From Azospirillum oryzae (GTDB taxonomy: Bacteria > Pseudomonadota > Alphaproteobacteria > Azospirillales > Azospirillaceae), in assembly GCF_900177515.1 (NCBI RefSeq), contig NZ_FXAK01000007.1:2712501-2776500 (forward strand): DNA of 64,000 bases, in the 5' to 3' direction. The translations under genes were made by a program, and so were the position numbers. Below the pieces are notes generated by a model. The model saw nothing but the letters and a program-made list of their open reading frames with translations, ran no database searches and was not told the origin of the DNA. Below, in pieces: positions 50,418 to 58,901 of this stretch (within the stretch, counting starts at the first letter, position 1; every line of letters begins with the position of its first letter).

Positions 50418-52142
50418 TTAGTGGGCGGACGCACCCTCGGCACCCAGGCCGGTCTGCGACCGGATGTACTGGGCTTCGAAGTCCTTGCGCTCCTTCTGGG
50501 CCTGCGCGCTGTTGTCGGTGATCGAGAAGAACCAGATGCCGGCGAAGGACAGCAGGATCGAGAAGAGGCCCGGGTTGTCGTACGGGAAGATGGCAGTCGG
50601 GTTGCCCAGCACGGCCTTCCACACGGTCGGACCCAGAACCAGCAGGACGATCGCCGAGATCAGGCCCAGGCCGCCGCCCAGCACCGCACCGCGGGTGGTC
50701 ATCTTGCTCCAGAACATCGACATCAGCAGGATCGGGAAGTTGGCCGAAGCGGCGATGACGAAGGCCAGGCCGACCATGAAGGCGACGTTCTGGTTTTCGA
50801 AGGCGATGCCCAGCACGATCGACAGGATGCCGATGGCGACGGTGGTGATCTTCGAGACGCGGATTTCGTCCGCCTCGTTGGCACGGCCCTTGGCGAAGAC
50901 CGAAGCGTAGAGGTCATGGGAGACCGCCGAGGCACCGGCCAGCGTCAGACCCGCGACCACCGCCAGGATGGTGGCGAAGGCGACCGCCGAGATGAAGCCG
51001 TAGAACAGGTCGCCGCCGACCGCATGGGCGGTGTGGATGGCCGCCATGTTGGTGCCGCCGATGACGTTGGCGATCACCGCCTTGGCGCCGGCCGCCGGGG
51101 CCGCCGTCAGGAACGGATAGGCGCCGTTGGCGTCGGGAGCCAGGATCATCAGGATGGCGCCGAAGCCGATGATGAAGGTCAGGATGTAGAAGTAGCCGAT
51201 GAAGCCGGTGGCGTAGAAGACCGACTTGCGGGCTTCCTTGGCGTCGGCGACGGTGAAGAAGCGCATCAGGATGTGCGGCAGGCCGGCGGTGCCGAACATC
51301 AGCGCCATGCCCAGCGAGATCGCCGAGACCGGGTCGGTGACCAGGGCGCCCGGCGACATGATCGCCAGACCCTTCGGGTGGGCCTCGACGGCGGCCTTGA
51401 ACATCGCCTCGGGGCTGAAGCCGAACTTTGCCAGGATCATGAAGGCCATGAAGGAGGCGCCGGACAGCAGCATCACCGCCTTGATGATCTGCACCCAGGT
51501 GGTCGCCAGCATGCCGCCGAAGGTCACGTAGCCGATCATCAGCACGCCGACGATGATGACGGCGACCATGTAGTCGAGGCCGAACAGCAGCTGGATCAGC
51601 TTGCCGGCGCCGACCATCTGGGCGATCAGGTAGAAGGTGACGGTCGCCAGCGAGCCGCAGGCCGACAGCGTGCGGATCGGCGTCTGCTGGAAGCGATAGG
51701 AGGCGACGTCGGCGAAGGTGTACTTGCCGAGGTTGCGCAGCCGCTCGGCCACCAGGAACAGCACGATCGGCCAGCCGACCAGCCAGCCCACCGAATAGAT
51801 CAGGCCGTCGAAGCCCGAGGCGTACACCAGACCGGCAATGCCCAGGAAGGACGCGGCCGACATGTAGTCGCCGGCGATGGCGAGGCCGTTCTGGAAGCCG
51901 GTGATGCCGCCGCCGGCGGCGTAGAAGTCCTTGGCCGACTTGGTGCGGCGGGCCGCCCAGTAGGTGATGCCCAACGTGAACAGCACGAAGGCCAGGAACA
52001 TCAGGATGGCAGACCAGTTGGTCGCCTGCTTCTGCACGGCGCCGCCGATGGCGTCGGCCAGGACCGTGGTGGGAACCAGCGCGCCGGCGGCTGCCGCCGC
52101 AGCGGCGACCGGAGCGGCGAAACGGGTGGTGGCGCGCATCAC
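50418..52142 (-). CDS. actP: Cation/acetate symporter ActP
   Basis: 574-residue sodium:solute symporter with about 13 membrane helices and a probable signal peptide (residues 1-30). Motifs: RRTKSAKDFYAAGGGITGFQ (about 65-84), GDYMSAASFLGIAGL near 91, and LSACGSLATVTFYLIAQMVG near 158, all typical of ActP. It imports acetate or related short carboxylates with a cation. It overlaps the DUF485 gene upstream by 4 bp, as in the yjcH-actP pair of enteric bacteria. The acs gene itself is not in the window. Confidence 0.93.
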   Translation of the reverse strand: MMRATTRFAAPVAAAAAAAGALVPTTVLADAIGGAVQKQATNWSAILMFLAFVLFTLGITYWAARRTKSAKDFYAAGGGITGFQNGLAIAGDYMSAASFLGIAGLVYASGFDGLIYSVGWLVGWPIVLFLVAERLRNLGKYTFADVASYRFQQTPIRTLSACGSLATVTFYLIAQMVGAGKLIQLLFGLDYMVAVIIVGVLMIGYVTFGGMLATTWVQIIKAVMLLSGASFMAFMILAKFGFSPEAMFKAAVEAHPKGLAIMSPGALVTDPVSAISLGMALMFGTAGLPHILMRFFTVADAKEARKSVFYATGFIGYFYILTFIIGFGAILMILAPDANGAYPFLTAAPAAGAKAVIANVIGGTNMAAIHTAHAVGGDLFYGFISAVAFATILAVVAGLTLAGASAVSHDLYASVFAKGRANEADEIRVSKITTVAIGILSIVLGIAFENQNVAFMVGLAFVIAASANFPILLMSMFWSKMTTRGAVLGGGLGLISAIVLLVLGPTVWKAVLGNPTAIFPYDNPGLFSILLSFAGIWFFSITDNSAQAQKERKDFEAQYIRSQTGLGAEGASAH

Positions 52143-52441
52143 TTCGATTCCTCCAGGATCTGGCGGTTCAGCTCGTCGAATTCGCCGTTCGCCCGGTAGA
52201 CATAGATGCCGGTCAGGATGAAGGCGGACACGATGGTGAAGACGCCGACCGGAATGCCCCAGGTCGTGACGCCGGAGCCGATCGGCGTGCCCAGGAACGA
52301 TTTCCCGAACGCCACCAGCAGGATGAAACCGAAATAAATGACCAGCATGGCAATCGACAAAGTCCAGGCAAAGGCGGACCGTTTCGCCACCAGCTCCTGG
52401 AACTTCGGATTGTTCAAAATCCGTTGTGCGTTTTGATTCAT
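52139..52441 (-). CDS. DUF485 (YjcH-like) membrane protein
   Basis: 100-residue protein with two membrane helices (about 28-48 and 65-85). DUF485 features: NNPKFQELVAKRSAFAWTLS (about 9-28) and a C-terminal YRANGEFDELNRQILEESK. It is always found with ActP-type symporters and probably helps it. GAGGGGAC lies 5 bases before the ATG at 52441. An FNR-like box lies 140 bp upstream. Confidence 0.92.
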   Translation of the reverse strand: MNQNAQRILNNPKFQELVAKRSAFAWTLSIAMLVIYFGFILLVAFGKSFLGTPIGSGVTTWGIPVGVFTIVSAFILTGIYVYRANGEFDELNRQILEESK

Positions 52442-52581
52442 GTGCGTCCCCTCATCGAGTGCCGGCAATTTTTCGGCTGTCCTTCAGAGCCCCGTCTGCG
52501 GGACAGTCCGGCATTTGCCGTCCGGGCGGTCGCGTCCGGGTTTCTCCCCGTAATTCGTACGCCCTTGACCTGCCCAATTGT

Positions 52582-52595
52582 TTGATACAGATCAT
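52582..52595. promoter_or_regulatory. FNR/FixK-like box upstream of DUF485-actP
   Basis: TTGAT-ACAG-ATCAT matches the FNR/FixK/Dnr consensus TTGAT-N4-ATCAA in all but the last base, inside the wider CCAATTG...TTGG context. At about 140 bp before the DUF485 start it could serve as activator site. Confidence 0.55.
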
Positions 52596-52694
52596 TGTTG
52601 GGCGCACCCCCTACCTTGGTCGATGGGACGGCGGGCCGGTCGGGGACGATCCCCCGGAAACCCAGGCTTGGGCCGGGCTGTGGCGGGATATGGA

Positions 52695-52723
52695 AAAGGC
52701 GCCCCCGTTTCCGGGTGCGCCTT
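52695..52723 (-). terminator. Terminator after the DUF1178 gene
   Basis: Read on the minus strand AAGGCGCACCCGG pairs with CCGGGGGCGCCTT-like arms (AAGGCGC / GCGCCTT), followed by TTCC; 75 bp after the DUF1178 stop. Confidence 0.7.
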
Positions 52724-52797
52724 GCAAACCGTCAGCTTTTCAGATGGTTTCGTTCGGAATCAGTGCCGCGGCCACGGTCGCGCGGCCGCTGCCATCC

Positions 52798-53376
52798 TCA
52801 GGAATCGGTGCGCGGGATCCACGGAATGCGGTGAAATGTCACACCCTCCTCGTTGAGTTCGGCGACCTCCTCGTCCGACGCCTCACCATAGATGCCGCGC
52901 GGGTCGGACTCGCCGTAATGGATGCGCCGCGCCTCCTCGGCGAAGCGGTCGCCGACATAGTCGCAGTTCTTTTCCACGCTGCGCCGCACCTCGGTCAGCT
53001 GCCGCATCACCTCGGCCACCGCCTCGCGCTGGGCGTCGTTCAGGCTGGGCGGCAGGGCGGCGACGACATCGGCGGCGTTCGGCAGAGGGACAGGGGCGGG
53101 GATCGGCGCGGGAAGGGCCGTGGGCACGGCGTTGGCCGGGGCAGCGGACGGCGGGGCGTTCGCCGCCACCGCTTCGGCCTGTTCGCGGGCGCGGTCGGCG
53201 GCCCTGGCGACTCCCTTAGCGATGCGCGGGGCCATCGGCGCCTTGCCGACGACGGTGTCGCCGCAGATCGGACAGGCGATCTGGTGCGCCGCCGCCTGTT
53301 CGTCATAGGCGGCGCCATTGCGGAACCACGCTTCGAACTGGTGGTCGGCCGAGCATCTCAACGCGAAGAGGATCAT
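52798..53376 (-). CDS. DUF1178 family protein
   Basis: 192-residue protein with a DUF1178 zinc-ribbon-like N-terminus (MILFALRCSADHQFEAWFRN, then ACPICGDTVVGKAPMAPRIA), a variable Ala/Pro-rich middle (about 60-105), and a conserved C-terminus KNCDYVGDRFAEEARRIHYG and EASDEEVAELNEEGV. The family is common in alphaproteobacteria; role unknown. The acidic C-terminus suggests binding of a partner. It ends at a terminator before the acetate operon. Confidence 0.9.
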   Translation of the reverse strand: MILFALRCSADHQFEAWFRNGAAYDEQAAAHQIACPICGDTVVGKAPMAPRIAKGVARAADRAREQAEAVAANAPPSAAPANAVPTALPAPIPAPVPLPNAADVVAALPPSLNDAQREAVAEVMRQLTEVRRSVEKNCDYVGDRFAEEARRIHYGESDPRGIYGEASDEEVAELNEEGVTFHRIPWIPRTDS

Positions 53377-53578
53377 ATCCCCACAAGCCCCAAACTAACC
53401 CGCAGCAGGAAGGACAGGCCCCGGTACGCCGGTCCGGGTAGCGGCGCGACTCGGGGAATCGCCCTAATTCAGCACGGCGGGGCCGCGCCGTCAAACGCCG
53501 GACGGGCCTGTCCGACCCGGCTCCTGTGATATCGTTCCCGCAAACGCCGAAGAAAAGTCCGCGAAGGGAAATCCGACC

Positions 53579-54154
53579 ATGCCGACGCCGCATCCGCTTT
53601 CGCCGCCTTCCCCCTGGGTGGAGCGCTTCGCCCCGCTGGTGCGCGCGGGCGGCCCTGTGCTCGACCTCGCCTGCGGCGGCGGGCGGCACCTGCGGCTGTT
53701 CCACCGGCTTGGTCATCCGGTGGTGGGGCTGGACTGCGACCTTGGCGGCGTCGCCGACCTGGAGGGCACCGCCGGCATCACCCTGATCCAGGGTGATCTT
53801 GAAAGGTCCGATCTGGAAACCGCCGATTCGGCAGGTCGCCTCGGCCCCCTGCCCGCCGACGCCCGCTTCGCCGGGATCGTCGTCACCAACTACCTGCACC
53901 GGCCGCTCTTTCCCGCCCTGCTGGCGGCGCTGGAGCCGGGCGGCGTGCTGATCTACGAGACTTTCGCCGACGGCAACGCCCGCTTCGGCCGCCCCTCTTC
54001 CCCCGACTTCCTGCTGCGCCGCGGCGAGCTGCTGGAGGCCGTACGCGGCGTGCTTCAGGTGGTCGCCTTCGAACAGGGCGAGGTGTCGGCGCCGAAGCCC
54101 GCGGTGGTGCAGCGGATCTGCGCCGTCGCCGGGGACGATCCGCTGCCGCTCTGA
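53579..54154 (+). CDS. Class I SAM-dependent methyltransferase (TehB-like)
   Basis: 191-residue methyltransferase. Motif I is VLDLACGGGRHLRLFHRLGH (about 24-43), then GLDCDLGG, and a domain end with GGVLIYETFADGNARFGRPS near 122. The short length and motif spacing match the small TehB/Trm-like group. Substrate unknown. ATG at 53579 follows AAGGGAAA. It is convergent with the SpoU RNA methyltransferase gene (8 bp gap). Confidence 0.85.
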   Translation: MPTPHPLSPPSPWVERFAPLVRAGGPVLDLACGGGRHLRLFHRLGHPVVGLDCDLGGVADLEGTAGITLIQGDLERSDLETADSAGRLGPLPADARFAGIVVTNYLHRPLFPALLAALEPGGVLIYETFADGNARFGRPSSPDFLLRRGELLEAVRGVLQVVAFEQGEVSAPKPAVVQRICAVAGDDPLPL

Positions 54155-54161
54155 GTCATCC

Positions 54162-54746
54162 TTACTCGTCGACCTCGCTCTCCGCCGGCTTCTGCTCTCC
54201 GCGGATGCGGCGGCGGCGGTCGGCGTTGCGCATGATCTGACGGCCGTGGCGGTGCTGGGCCGGTGCCTCCAGCGGACCGCCGGGACGGACCGGGCGCTCG
54301 GCGAAGCGGCCGAGCGAGATCATGCGGTCATACATCACCAGCGCCCCGGCGACGCCGACATTGATGCAGAAGGACATCGGGATCTTCACCACATGGTCGC
54401 AGCGCGCCAGCAGGGCGGGCGACAGGCTGTCGCGCTCCGGCCCCAGCACATAGGCGGCGCGCGACGGGTGGCGGAAGCTCGGCAGTTCCACCGCGTCGTC
54501 GGTCAGTTCCACCCCGACCAGCATGCAGTCCCTGGGCAGGGTGAAGTCGGCGACCCGCTCGTGGATATAGAGCGGCAGGTGCAGCGTGGCGCCCGAGGTG
54601 TCGACCAGCTTCGTCTCCCGCAGATCCGGTTCCGGATCGATGGCGAAGAAGAAGGAGGCGCCGAAGGCATGGGCTGTGCGCATCAGGTTGCCGACATTGC
54701 CCGGCTTGCTGATCCGCTCCACCCCTATTCCGAAATAACCACGCAT
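54162..54746 (-). CDS. SpoU-family RNA 2'-O-methyltransferase
   Basis: 194-residue SPOUT methyltransferase. Motifs: NVGNLMRTAHAFGASFFFAI (about 18-37; the catalytic Arg), AYVLGPERDSLSPALLARCD (about 115) and KIPMSFCINVGVAGALVMYD (about 138), the SAM-binding knot. It probably methylates a tRNA or rRNA ribose. The C-terminal tail (RRRRIRGEQKPAESEVDE) is basic then acidic. Start: MRGYFGIGVERI at 54746 is family-like; ATG at 54761 is also possible. Neither has a clear ribosome site. Confidence 0.88.
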   Translation of the reverse strand: MRGYFGIGVERISKPGNVGNLMRTAHAFGASFFFAIDPEPDLRETKLVDTSGATLHLPLYIHERVADFTLPRDCMLVGVELTDDAVELPSFRHPSRAAYVLGPERDSLSPALLARCDHVVKIPMSFCINVGVAGALVMYDRMISLGRFAERPVRPGGPLEAPAQHRHGRQIMRNADRRRRIRGEQKPAESEVDE

Positions 54747-54810
54747 GAAGAACCCGCACATTCCGAGGTAAGGATAACCGGGCGGGAGCTTGCCGCCACC
54801 GCCCGCCCGA

Positions 54811-54822
54811 GGCAAGCTTGCC
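54811..54822. promoter_or_regulatory. 12-bp palindrome before the asparaginase gene
   Basis: GGCAAGCTTGCC is a perfect palindrome ending 3 bp before the ATG. A further GCTTGCC lies at 54788-54794, so an alternative hairpin is possible. It replaces any normal ribosome site and may control translation or bind a regulator. Confidence 0.4.
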
Positions 54823-54825
54823 GGC

Positions 54826-55947
54826 ATGACCCCAGACCATACTCACGACCATTCCTCCTGTTGCGGCGGCGGTGACCACCACCACCACGACCAGTCGCAT
54901 CATCAGGCGGCCGAGGGCCGCGCCGACCTTTCCGGCCCGGCTGAAAGTCCGATCACCGTCGAGGTGACGCGCGGCAGCCTGGTGGAGTCGGTCCACCGCG
55001 CCCGCGCCTGCATCGTCGATGCCGGCGGCCATGTGCTGGCGCGCTGGGGCGACATCGACGCACCGGTCTTCCCACGCTCCGCCATCAAGTCGCTGCAGGC
55101 GATCCCGCTGGTGGAAAGCGGCGCGCTCGACTCCTTCGGGCTGGGAGATGAGGAGCTGGCGCTCGCCTGCTCCTCCCACAATGGCGAGGCGCGCCACACC
55201 GAACTGGTGCGGTCCTGGGCGGAGCGGGTCGGGCTGACGCTCGACGACTACGAATGCGGCGCGCAGATCCCCTACGATCCCGCCACCGCCGAGGATCTGG
55301 TCCGCCGCGGCGAGGCGCCGACCGCCTTCCACAACAACTGCTCCGGCAAGCACAGCGGTTTCCTGACCACGGCGAAGCACAAGGGCGAACGGCTGAAGGG
55401 CTATGTCCGCTACGAGCACCCGGTGCAGCAGCGTATCCTTGGCGTGATGGAGCAGATGACCGGCCAGGACCTGTTCGGCGCCCCCTGGGGCGTCGACGGC
55501 TGTTCCATCCCCACCATCGGCATCCCGCTGGGCGCCATCGCCTATGCCATGGCCCGCATCGCCGACCCGGTCGACCTGCCCGACGCGCGGGCCGAGGCGG
55601 TCACCCGCATCGCCGCCGCCTGGGGCAGGCACCCCTTCCTGATCGGCGGCACCGGCACCTTCGACACCGCGCTGATGGAAGCCGCCGACGGCGCCGTCCT
55701 GGTCAAGGGCGGGGCCGAGGGGGTCGGCTGCGCCGTGATCCCGGAGCAGGGCATCGGCATCGCGCTGAAGATCGAAGATGGCGCCGCCCGCGCCCGCGAG
55801 GTGGCGCTGGCAGCCCTGATCCGCTCGACCAGGGCGCTGACCGACGCCCAATGGGCGCGGGTGCCGCAACTGCTGACCACCCCGCTGCTGAACCGCGCCG
55901 GCACGCAGGTGGGCGAGGTGCGGCCGGCAGCGGGGTGGCCGGGCTGA
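54826..55947 (+). CDS. Asparaginase II family protein with His-rich N-terminal tail
   Basis: 373-residue L-asparaginase-like protein of the PF06089 type (rhizobial thermolabile asparaginase). Core motifs are VEVTRGSLVESVHRA (about 45), PVFPRSAIKSLQAIPLVESG (about 83), ACSSHNGEARHTELVRSW (about 112), HNNCSGKHSGFLTTAKH (about 175) and GVDGCSIPTIGIPLGAIAYA near 225. The first 30 residues (HTHDHSSCCGGGDHHHHDQS) hold ten or so histidines and two cysteines and may bind metal. Converts asparagine to aspartate and ammonia. It is divergent from the SpoU gene. Confidence 0.9.
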   Translation: MTPDHTHDHSSCCGGGDHHHHDQSHHQAAEGRADLSGPAESPITVEVTRGSLVESVHRARACIVDAGGHVLARWGDIDAPVFPRSAIKSLQAIPLVESGALDSFGLGDEELALACSSHNGEARHTELVRSWAERVGLTLDDYECGAQIPYDPATAEDLVRRGEAPTAFHNNCSGKHSGFLTTAKHKGERLKGYVRYEHPVQQRILGVMEQMTGQDLFGAPWGVDGCSIPTIGIPLGAIAYAMARIADPVDLPDARAEAVTRIAAAWGRHPFLIGGTGTFDTALMEAADGAVLVKGGAEGVGCAVIPEQGIGIALKIEDGAARAREVALAALIRSTRALTDAQWARVPQLLTTPLLNRAGTQVGEVRPAAGWPG

Positions 55948-56020
55948 GGCGCTGCAAGGATCGCCACCGAACGGCTGTCATTGGGCGGGCGCGGTGCTAT
56001 GGTCGCCGCGCCCGTTCCTT

Positions 56021-57274
56021 ATGAGCAGTCCTCCCATGAGCATCGACGACCTGCGCGCCCAATACGAAGCCTATCCCTACCCGGCGCGCAACCCGGCCGA
56101 CGAGGCAAAGCGGCTGGTCACCGGCTCGCCCAGCCATCTGGACGAGGTCGTCCAGCACGTCTTCGGCGGCCGGATCGATCATTCCAAGCCTCTGCGCGTG
56201 CTGGTGGCCGGCGGCGGCACGGGGGACGGCACCATCATGCTGGCGCAGCAGATGACCGACGCCGGCAATCCTGGGCGGATCAGCTACATCGACCTGTCCG
56301 ATGCCAGCCGCGCCATCGCAGAGGCGCGGGCCAAGGCGCGCGGCCTGACCAACATCGACTTCCGCCGCGGCTCCCTGCTCGAACTCGATGGGCTCGTATC
56401 GGAAGCCGGGCCGTTCGACTACATCGACTGCTGCGGCGTGCTGCACCATCTGGACGAGCCGTCGGCCGGCCTGCGCTCGCTGGCCTCGGCGCTGGCGCCC
56501 GGCGGCGGCATCGGCATCATGGTCTACGCGCCCTATGGCCGCACCGGCGTCTATCCGATGCAGGAGGCCCTGCGCGGCATGACCGAGGGGTTGCCGCCGG
56601 CCGAGAAGGTGGCGTTGGCCCGCCGGGTGATCCAGGCGCTGCCGCCGACCAACTGGCTGCTGAACAACCCGCACATCAGCGACCACCGGCTGGCCGACGC
56701 CAATCTCTACGACCTGCTGCTGCACAGCTGCGACCGTCCCTACAGCGTGCCGCAGCTGGCGGAACTGGCGGACAGCGCCGGGCTGGCCATCGCCACGCTG
56801 ATCGACCCGCTGCGCTACGAGCCATCGCTGTGGGTCAAGGACGCCCGCGTGCTGAAGCGGCTGGAGGGAATGGGCATGCTGGAGCGCGCCGCCTGGACTG
56901 AGCGCATCACCGGCGCCTTCACCAAGCATATCGCCTACCTGCTGCGCCCGGCCGATCTTGAGGCCGCCCGCATCCTGCCGGACGGGCCGGACGTTATCCC
57001 GGTCCTGCGCGACATCGACGGCCCGATGGTGGCTAAGAACGTGCCGCCCGGCGGCAGCCTGGAGTTCGACCTGATGGGCAGCGTGGTGGCGCTGCCCCTG
57101 CCCCGGCTGGCCGGCCCGATCCTGTCGCGGATCGACGGCCGGACCAGCCTGGGCGCCCTGCACGCCGCCATCGAACCGACGACGAAAGCGACCTGGGAGC
57201 AGTTCCTCACCCAGTTCCGTCAGCTGTTCGACACGCTGGGCGGCCTGGGCAAGATGCACCTGCAGCGCCCCTGA
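56021..57274 (+). CDS. SAM-dependent methyltransferase with C-terminal extension
   Basis: 417-residue protein. The first half is a class I methyltransferase: YPYPARNPADEAKRL near 17, motif I LRVLVAGGGTGDGTIMLAQQ (about 58), YIDLSDASRAIAEAR, FDYIDCCGVLHHLDEP near 132. The second half (about 260-417) is a mostly hydrophobic/helical domain with RITGAFTKHIAYLLRP and LDTLGGLGKMHLQRP-like end, similar to a class of proteins often seen in Azospirillum-type genomes. The start is uncertain: ATG at 56021 or 56036, neither with a good ribosome site. Substrate unknown. A palindromic element follows the stop. Confidence 0.82.
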   Translation: MSSPPMSIDDLRAQYEAYPYPARNPADEAKRLVTGSPSHLDEVVQHVFGGRIDHSKPLRVLVAGGGTGDGTIMLAQQMTDAGNPGRISYIDLSDASRAIAEARAKARGLTNIDFRRGSLLELDGLVSEAGPFDYIDCCGVLHHLDEPSAGLRSLASALAPGGGIGIMVYAPYGRTGVYPMQEALRGMTEGLPPAEKVALARRVIQALPPTNWLLNNPHISDHRLADANLYDLLLHSCDRPYSVPQLAELADSAGLAIATLIDPLRYEPSLWVKDARVLKRLEGMGMLERAAWTERITGAFTKHIAYLLRPADLEAARILPDGPDVIPVLRDIDGPMVAKNVPPGGSLEFDLMGSVVALPLPRLAGPILSRIDGRTSLGALHAAIEPTTKATWEQFLTQFRQLFDTLGGLGKMHLQRP

Positions 57275-57289
57275 TTTCCCTCTCCCCAC

Positions 57290-57440
57290 GGGCTTTTCTC
57301 CCTCTCCCCCCGGGGAGAGGGTCGGGGTGAGGGGGATGCACCGCATGGATCACGGGAAAACGAGACGCGCGGGTTCCCGAATTAATTCTCGCCGCGCCTC
57401 CCCCTCACCCTAACCCTCTCCCCAGGGGGGGAGAGGGGAT
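57290..57440. repeat. GC-rich palindromic element E
   Basis: A large imperfect inverted repeat: GGGGAGAGGGTCGGGGTGAG (57312-57331) against CTCACCCTAACCCTCTCCCC (57404-57423), with inner hairpins CCCTCTCCCC/GGGGAGAGGG. It is related in style to repeats A-D but not the same sequence. It starts about 15 bp after the methyltransferase stop and lies before the convergent aminotransferase gene. Confidence 0.65.
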
Positions 57441-57465
57441 CTGAGGGGCGGGAGAGGGTGCCACC

Positions 57466-58848
57466 TCACCCCCGCAGCACGGGCACCGCGGCGTCCAGCG
57501 CCTTGGTCAGGCGGTCGAAGACCTCGTGGATTTCCGCCTCGGAGATCACCAGCGGCGGGCACAGCGCGATGGAATCGCCCATGGCGCGGACGATCAGGCC
57601 GTTTTCCTGAACCAGACCGTTGATCAGCGCACCGGCGCGGCCGGGCGGGTCGAAGGGGATCCGGGTCGCCTTGTCGGCCACCAGCTCCAGCGCGCCGATC
57701 AGGCCGATGCCGCGGGCCTCGCCGACCAGCGGATGCTCCGCCAGCGCCTTCAGCCGCGACTGGAAGGCCGGGGCGACCGAGCGGACATGGCCGACGATGT
57801 CGCGTTCCTCGTAGATCTTCAGCGTTTCCAGCGCCACCGCCGCCGCCACCGGATGGGCGGAGTAGGTGTAGCCATGGCCGAAGGTGCCGATCTTCCGGCT
57901 CTCGTCGACGCAGGCGCGGTAGATCGCGTCGGTCACCATGACGGCGGAGATCGGCAGATAGCCGGACGACAGCTGCTTGGCGCAGGTCAGGATGTCCGGC
58001 TGCATGCCCACGGTCTGGCTGCCCCAGAAATTGCCGGTGCGGCCGAATCCGCAGATCACCTCGTCGGCGACCAGCAGGATGTCGTATTTCCTCAACACCG
58101 GCTGGATCTTGGCGAAGTAGGTCGCGGGCGGGACCACGACGCCGCCGGCGCCCATGATCGGCTCGGCGAACATGGCGGCGATGGTGTCCGGCCCCTCGGC
58201 CAGGATCAGCGCCTCCAGCTGTTCGGCGAGGCGGGTGGCGAAGGCCTCTTCGCTCTCGCCCTCAAGCGCGTTGCGGTAATGGTGCGGGCAGTCGCCGTGG
58301 ATGATGCGGGCGATCGGCAGGTCGAAGTCGCGGTGGTTGTTGGGCAGTCCGGTCAGGCTGGCGGTCGCCACCGTCACGCCGTGATAAGCGCGCTGGCGCG
58401 AGAGGATCTTCTTCTTCTCCGGCCGGCCGAGCGCGTTGTTGTAGTACCAGATCAGCTTGATCGCGGTGTCGTTGGCTTCCGAGCCTGAATTGGCGAAGAA
58501 GACCTTCGACATCGGCACCGGCGCCAACCCGATCAGCTTTTCCGCCAGATCGATGCCCGGTTCGTGCGACTTGTGGCCGAAGATGTGATAGGTGGACAGC
58601 TGCCGCATCTGCTTGGTCGCCGCCTGGACCAGCCGCTCCTCCCCCCAGCCGAGCGAGACGCACCACAGGCTGGCCATCCCCTCGATGTAATCCTTGCCGC
58701 CGTCGTCGAAGACGCGGATGCCTTCGCCGCGCTCGATGATCATCGGCCCCTGCGTCTCGTGGGCATCCAGGTTGGTGTAGGGATGGAGGACGAAGGCCTT
58801 GTCGCGGCTGGCGGCGGAATTGCCGGCGGTGCTGACGGGAGCGGTCAT
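57466..58848 (-). CDS. Class III omega-aminotransferase
   Basis: 460-residue PLP aminotransferase of the acetyl-ornithine/omega-amino acid class III type (aspartate aminotransferase family in annotations). Motifs: FVLHPYTNLDAHETQGPMII (about 19-38), SLGWGEERLV, FFANSGSEANDTAIKLIWYY (about 106), AYHGVTVATASLTGLPNNHR (about 142), LLVADEVICGFGRTGNFWGS (about 240) and the PLP-lysine in CAKQLSSGYLPISA (near 275). Likely substrates are beta-alanine, putrescine or GABA-type amines with pyruvate or oxoglutarate. AGGAAG precedes the ATG at 58848. A long inverted repeat lies 54 bp upstream. Confidence 0.88.
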   Translation of the reverse strand: MTAPVSTAGNSAASRDKAFVLHPYTNLDAHETQGPMIIERGEGIRVFDDGGKDYIEGMASLWCVSLGWGEERLVQAATKQMRQLSTYHIFGHKSHEPGIDLAEKLIGLAPVPMSKVFFANSGSEANDTAIKLIWYYNNALGRPEKKKILSRQRAYHGVTVATASLTGLPNNHRDFDLPIARIIHGDCPHHYRNALEGESEEAFATRLAEQLEALILAEGPDTIAAMFAEPIMGAGGVVVPPATYFAKIQPVLRKYDILLVADEVICGFGRTGNFWGSQTVGMQPDILTCAKQLSSGYLPISAVMVTDAIYRACVDESRKIGTFGHGYTYSAHPVAAAVALETLKIYEERDIVGHVRSVAPAFQSRLKALAEHPLVGEARGIGLIGALELVADKATRIPFDPPGRAGALINGLVQENGLIVRAMGDSIALCPPLVISEAEIHEVFDRLTKALDAAVPVLRG

Positions 58849-58901
58849 GGAACTGGGCTTCCTGTTCGGGCGTTCGGGGGCACTGCCCGCCGTCCGCGAA
58901 G

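Larger units (their letters stand above)
52442..52797. other. Intergenic control region of the acetate operon
   Basis: 356 bp without a gene between the start of the DUF485 gene and the stop of the DUF1178 gene. It contains the terminator of the DUF1178 gene (52695), an FNR/Crp-like palindrome (52582) and a short inverted repeat CGGCA-TT-TGCCG (52509-52520). Confidence 0.6.
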
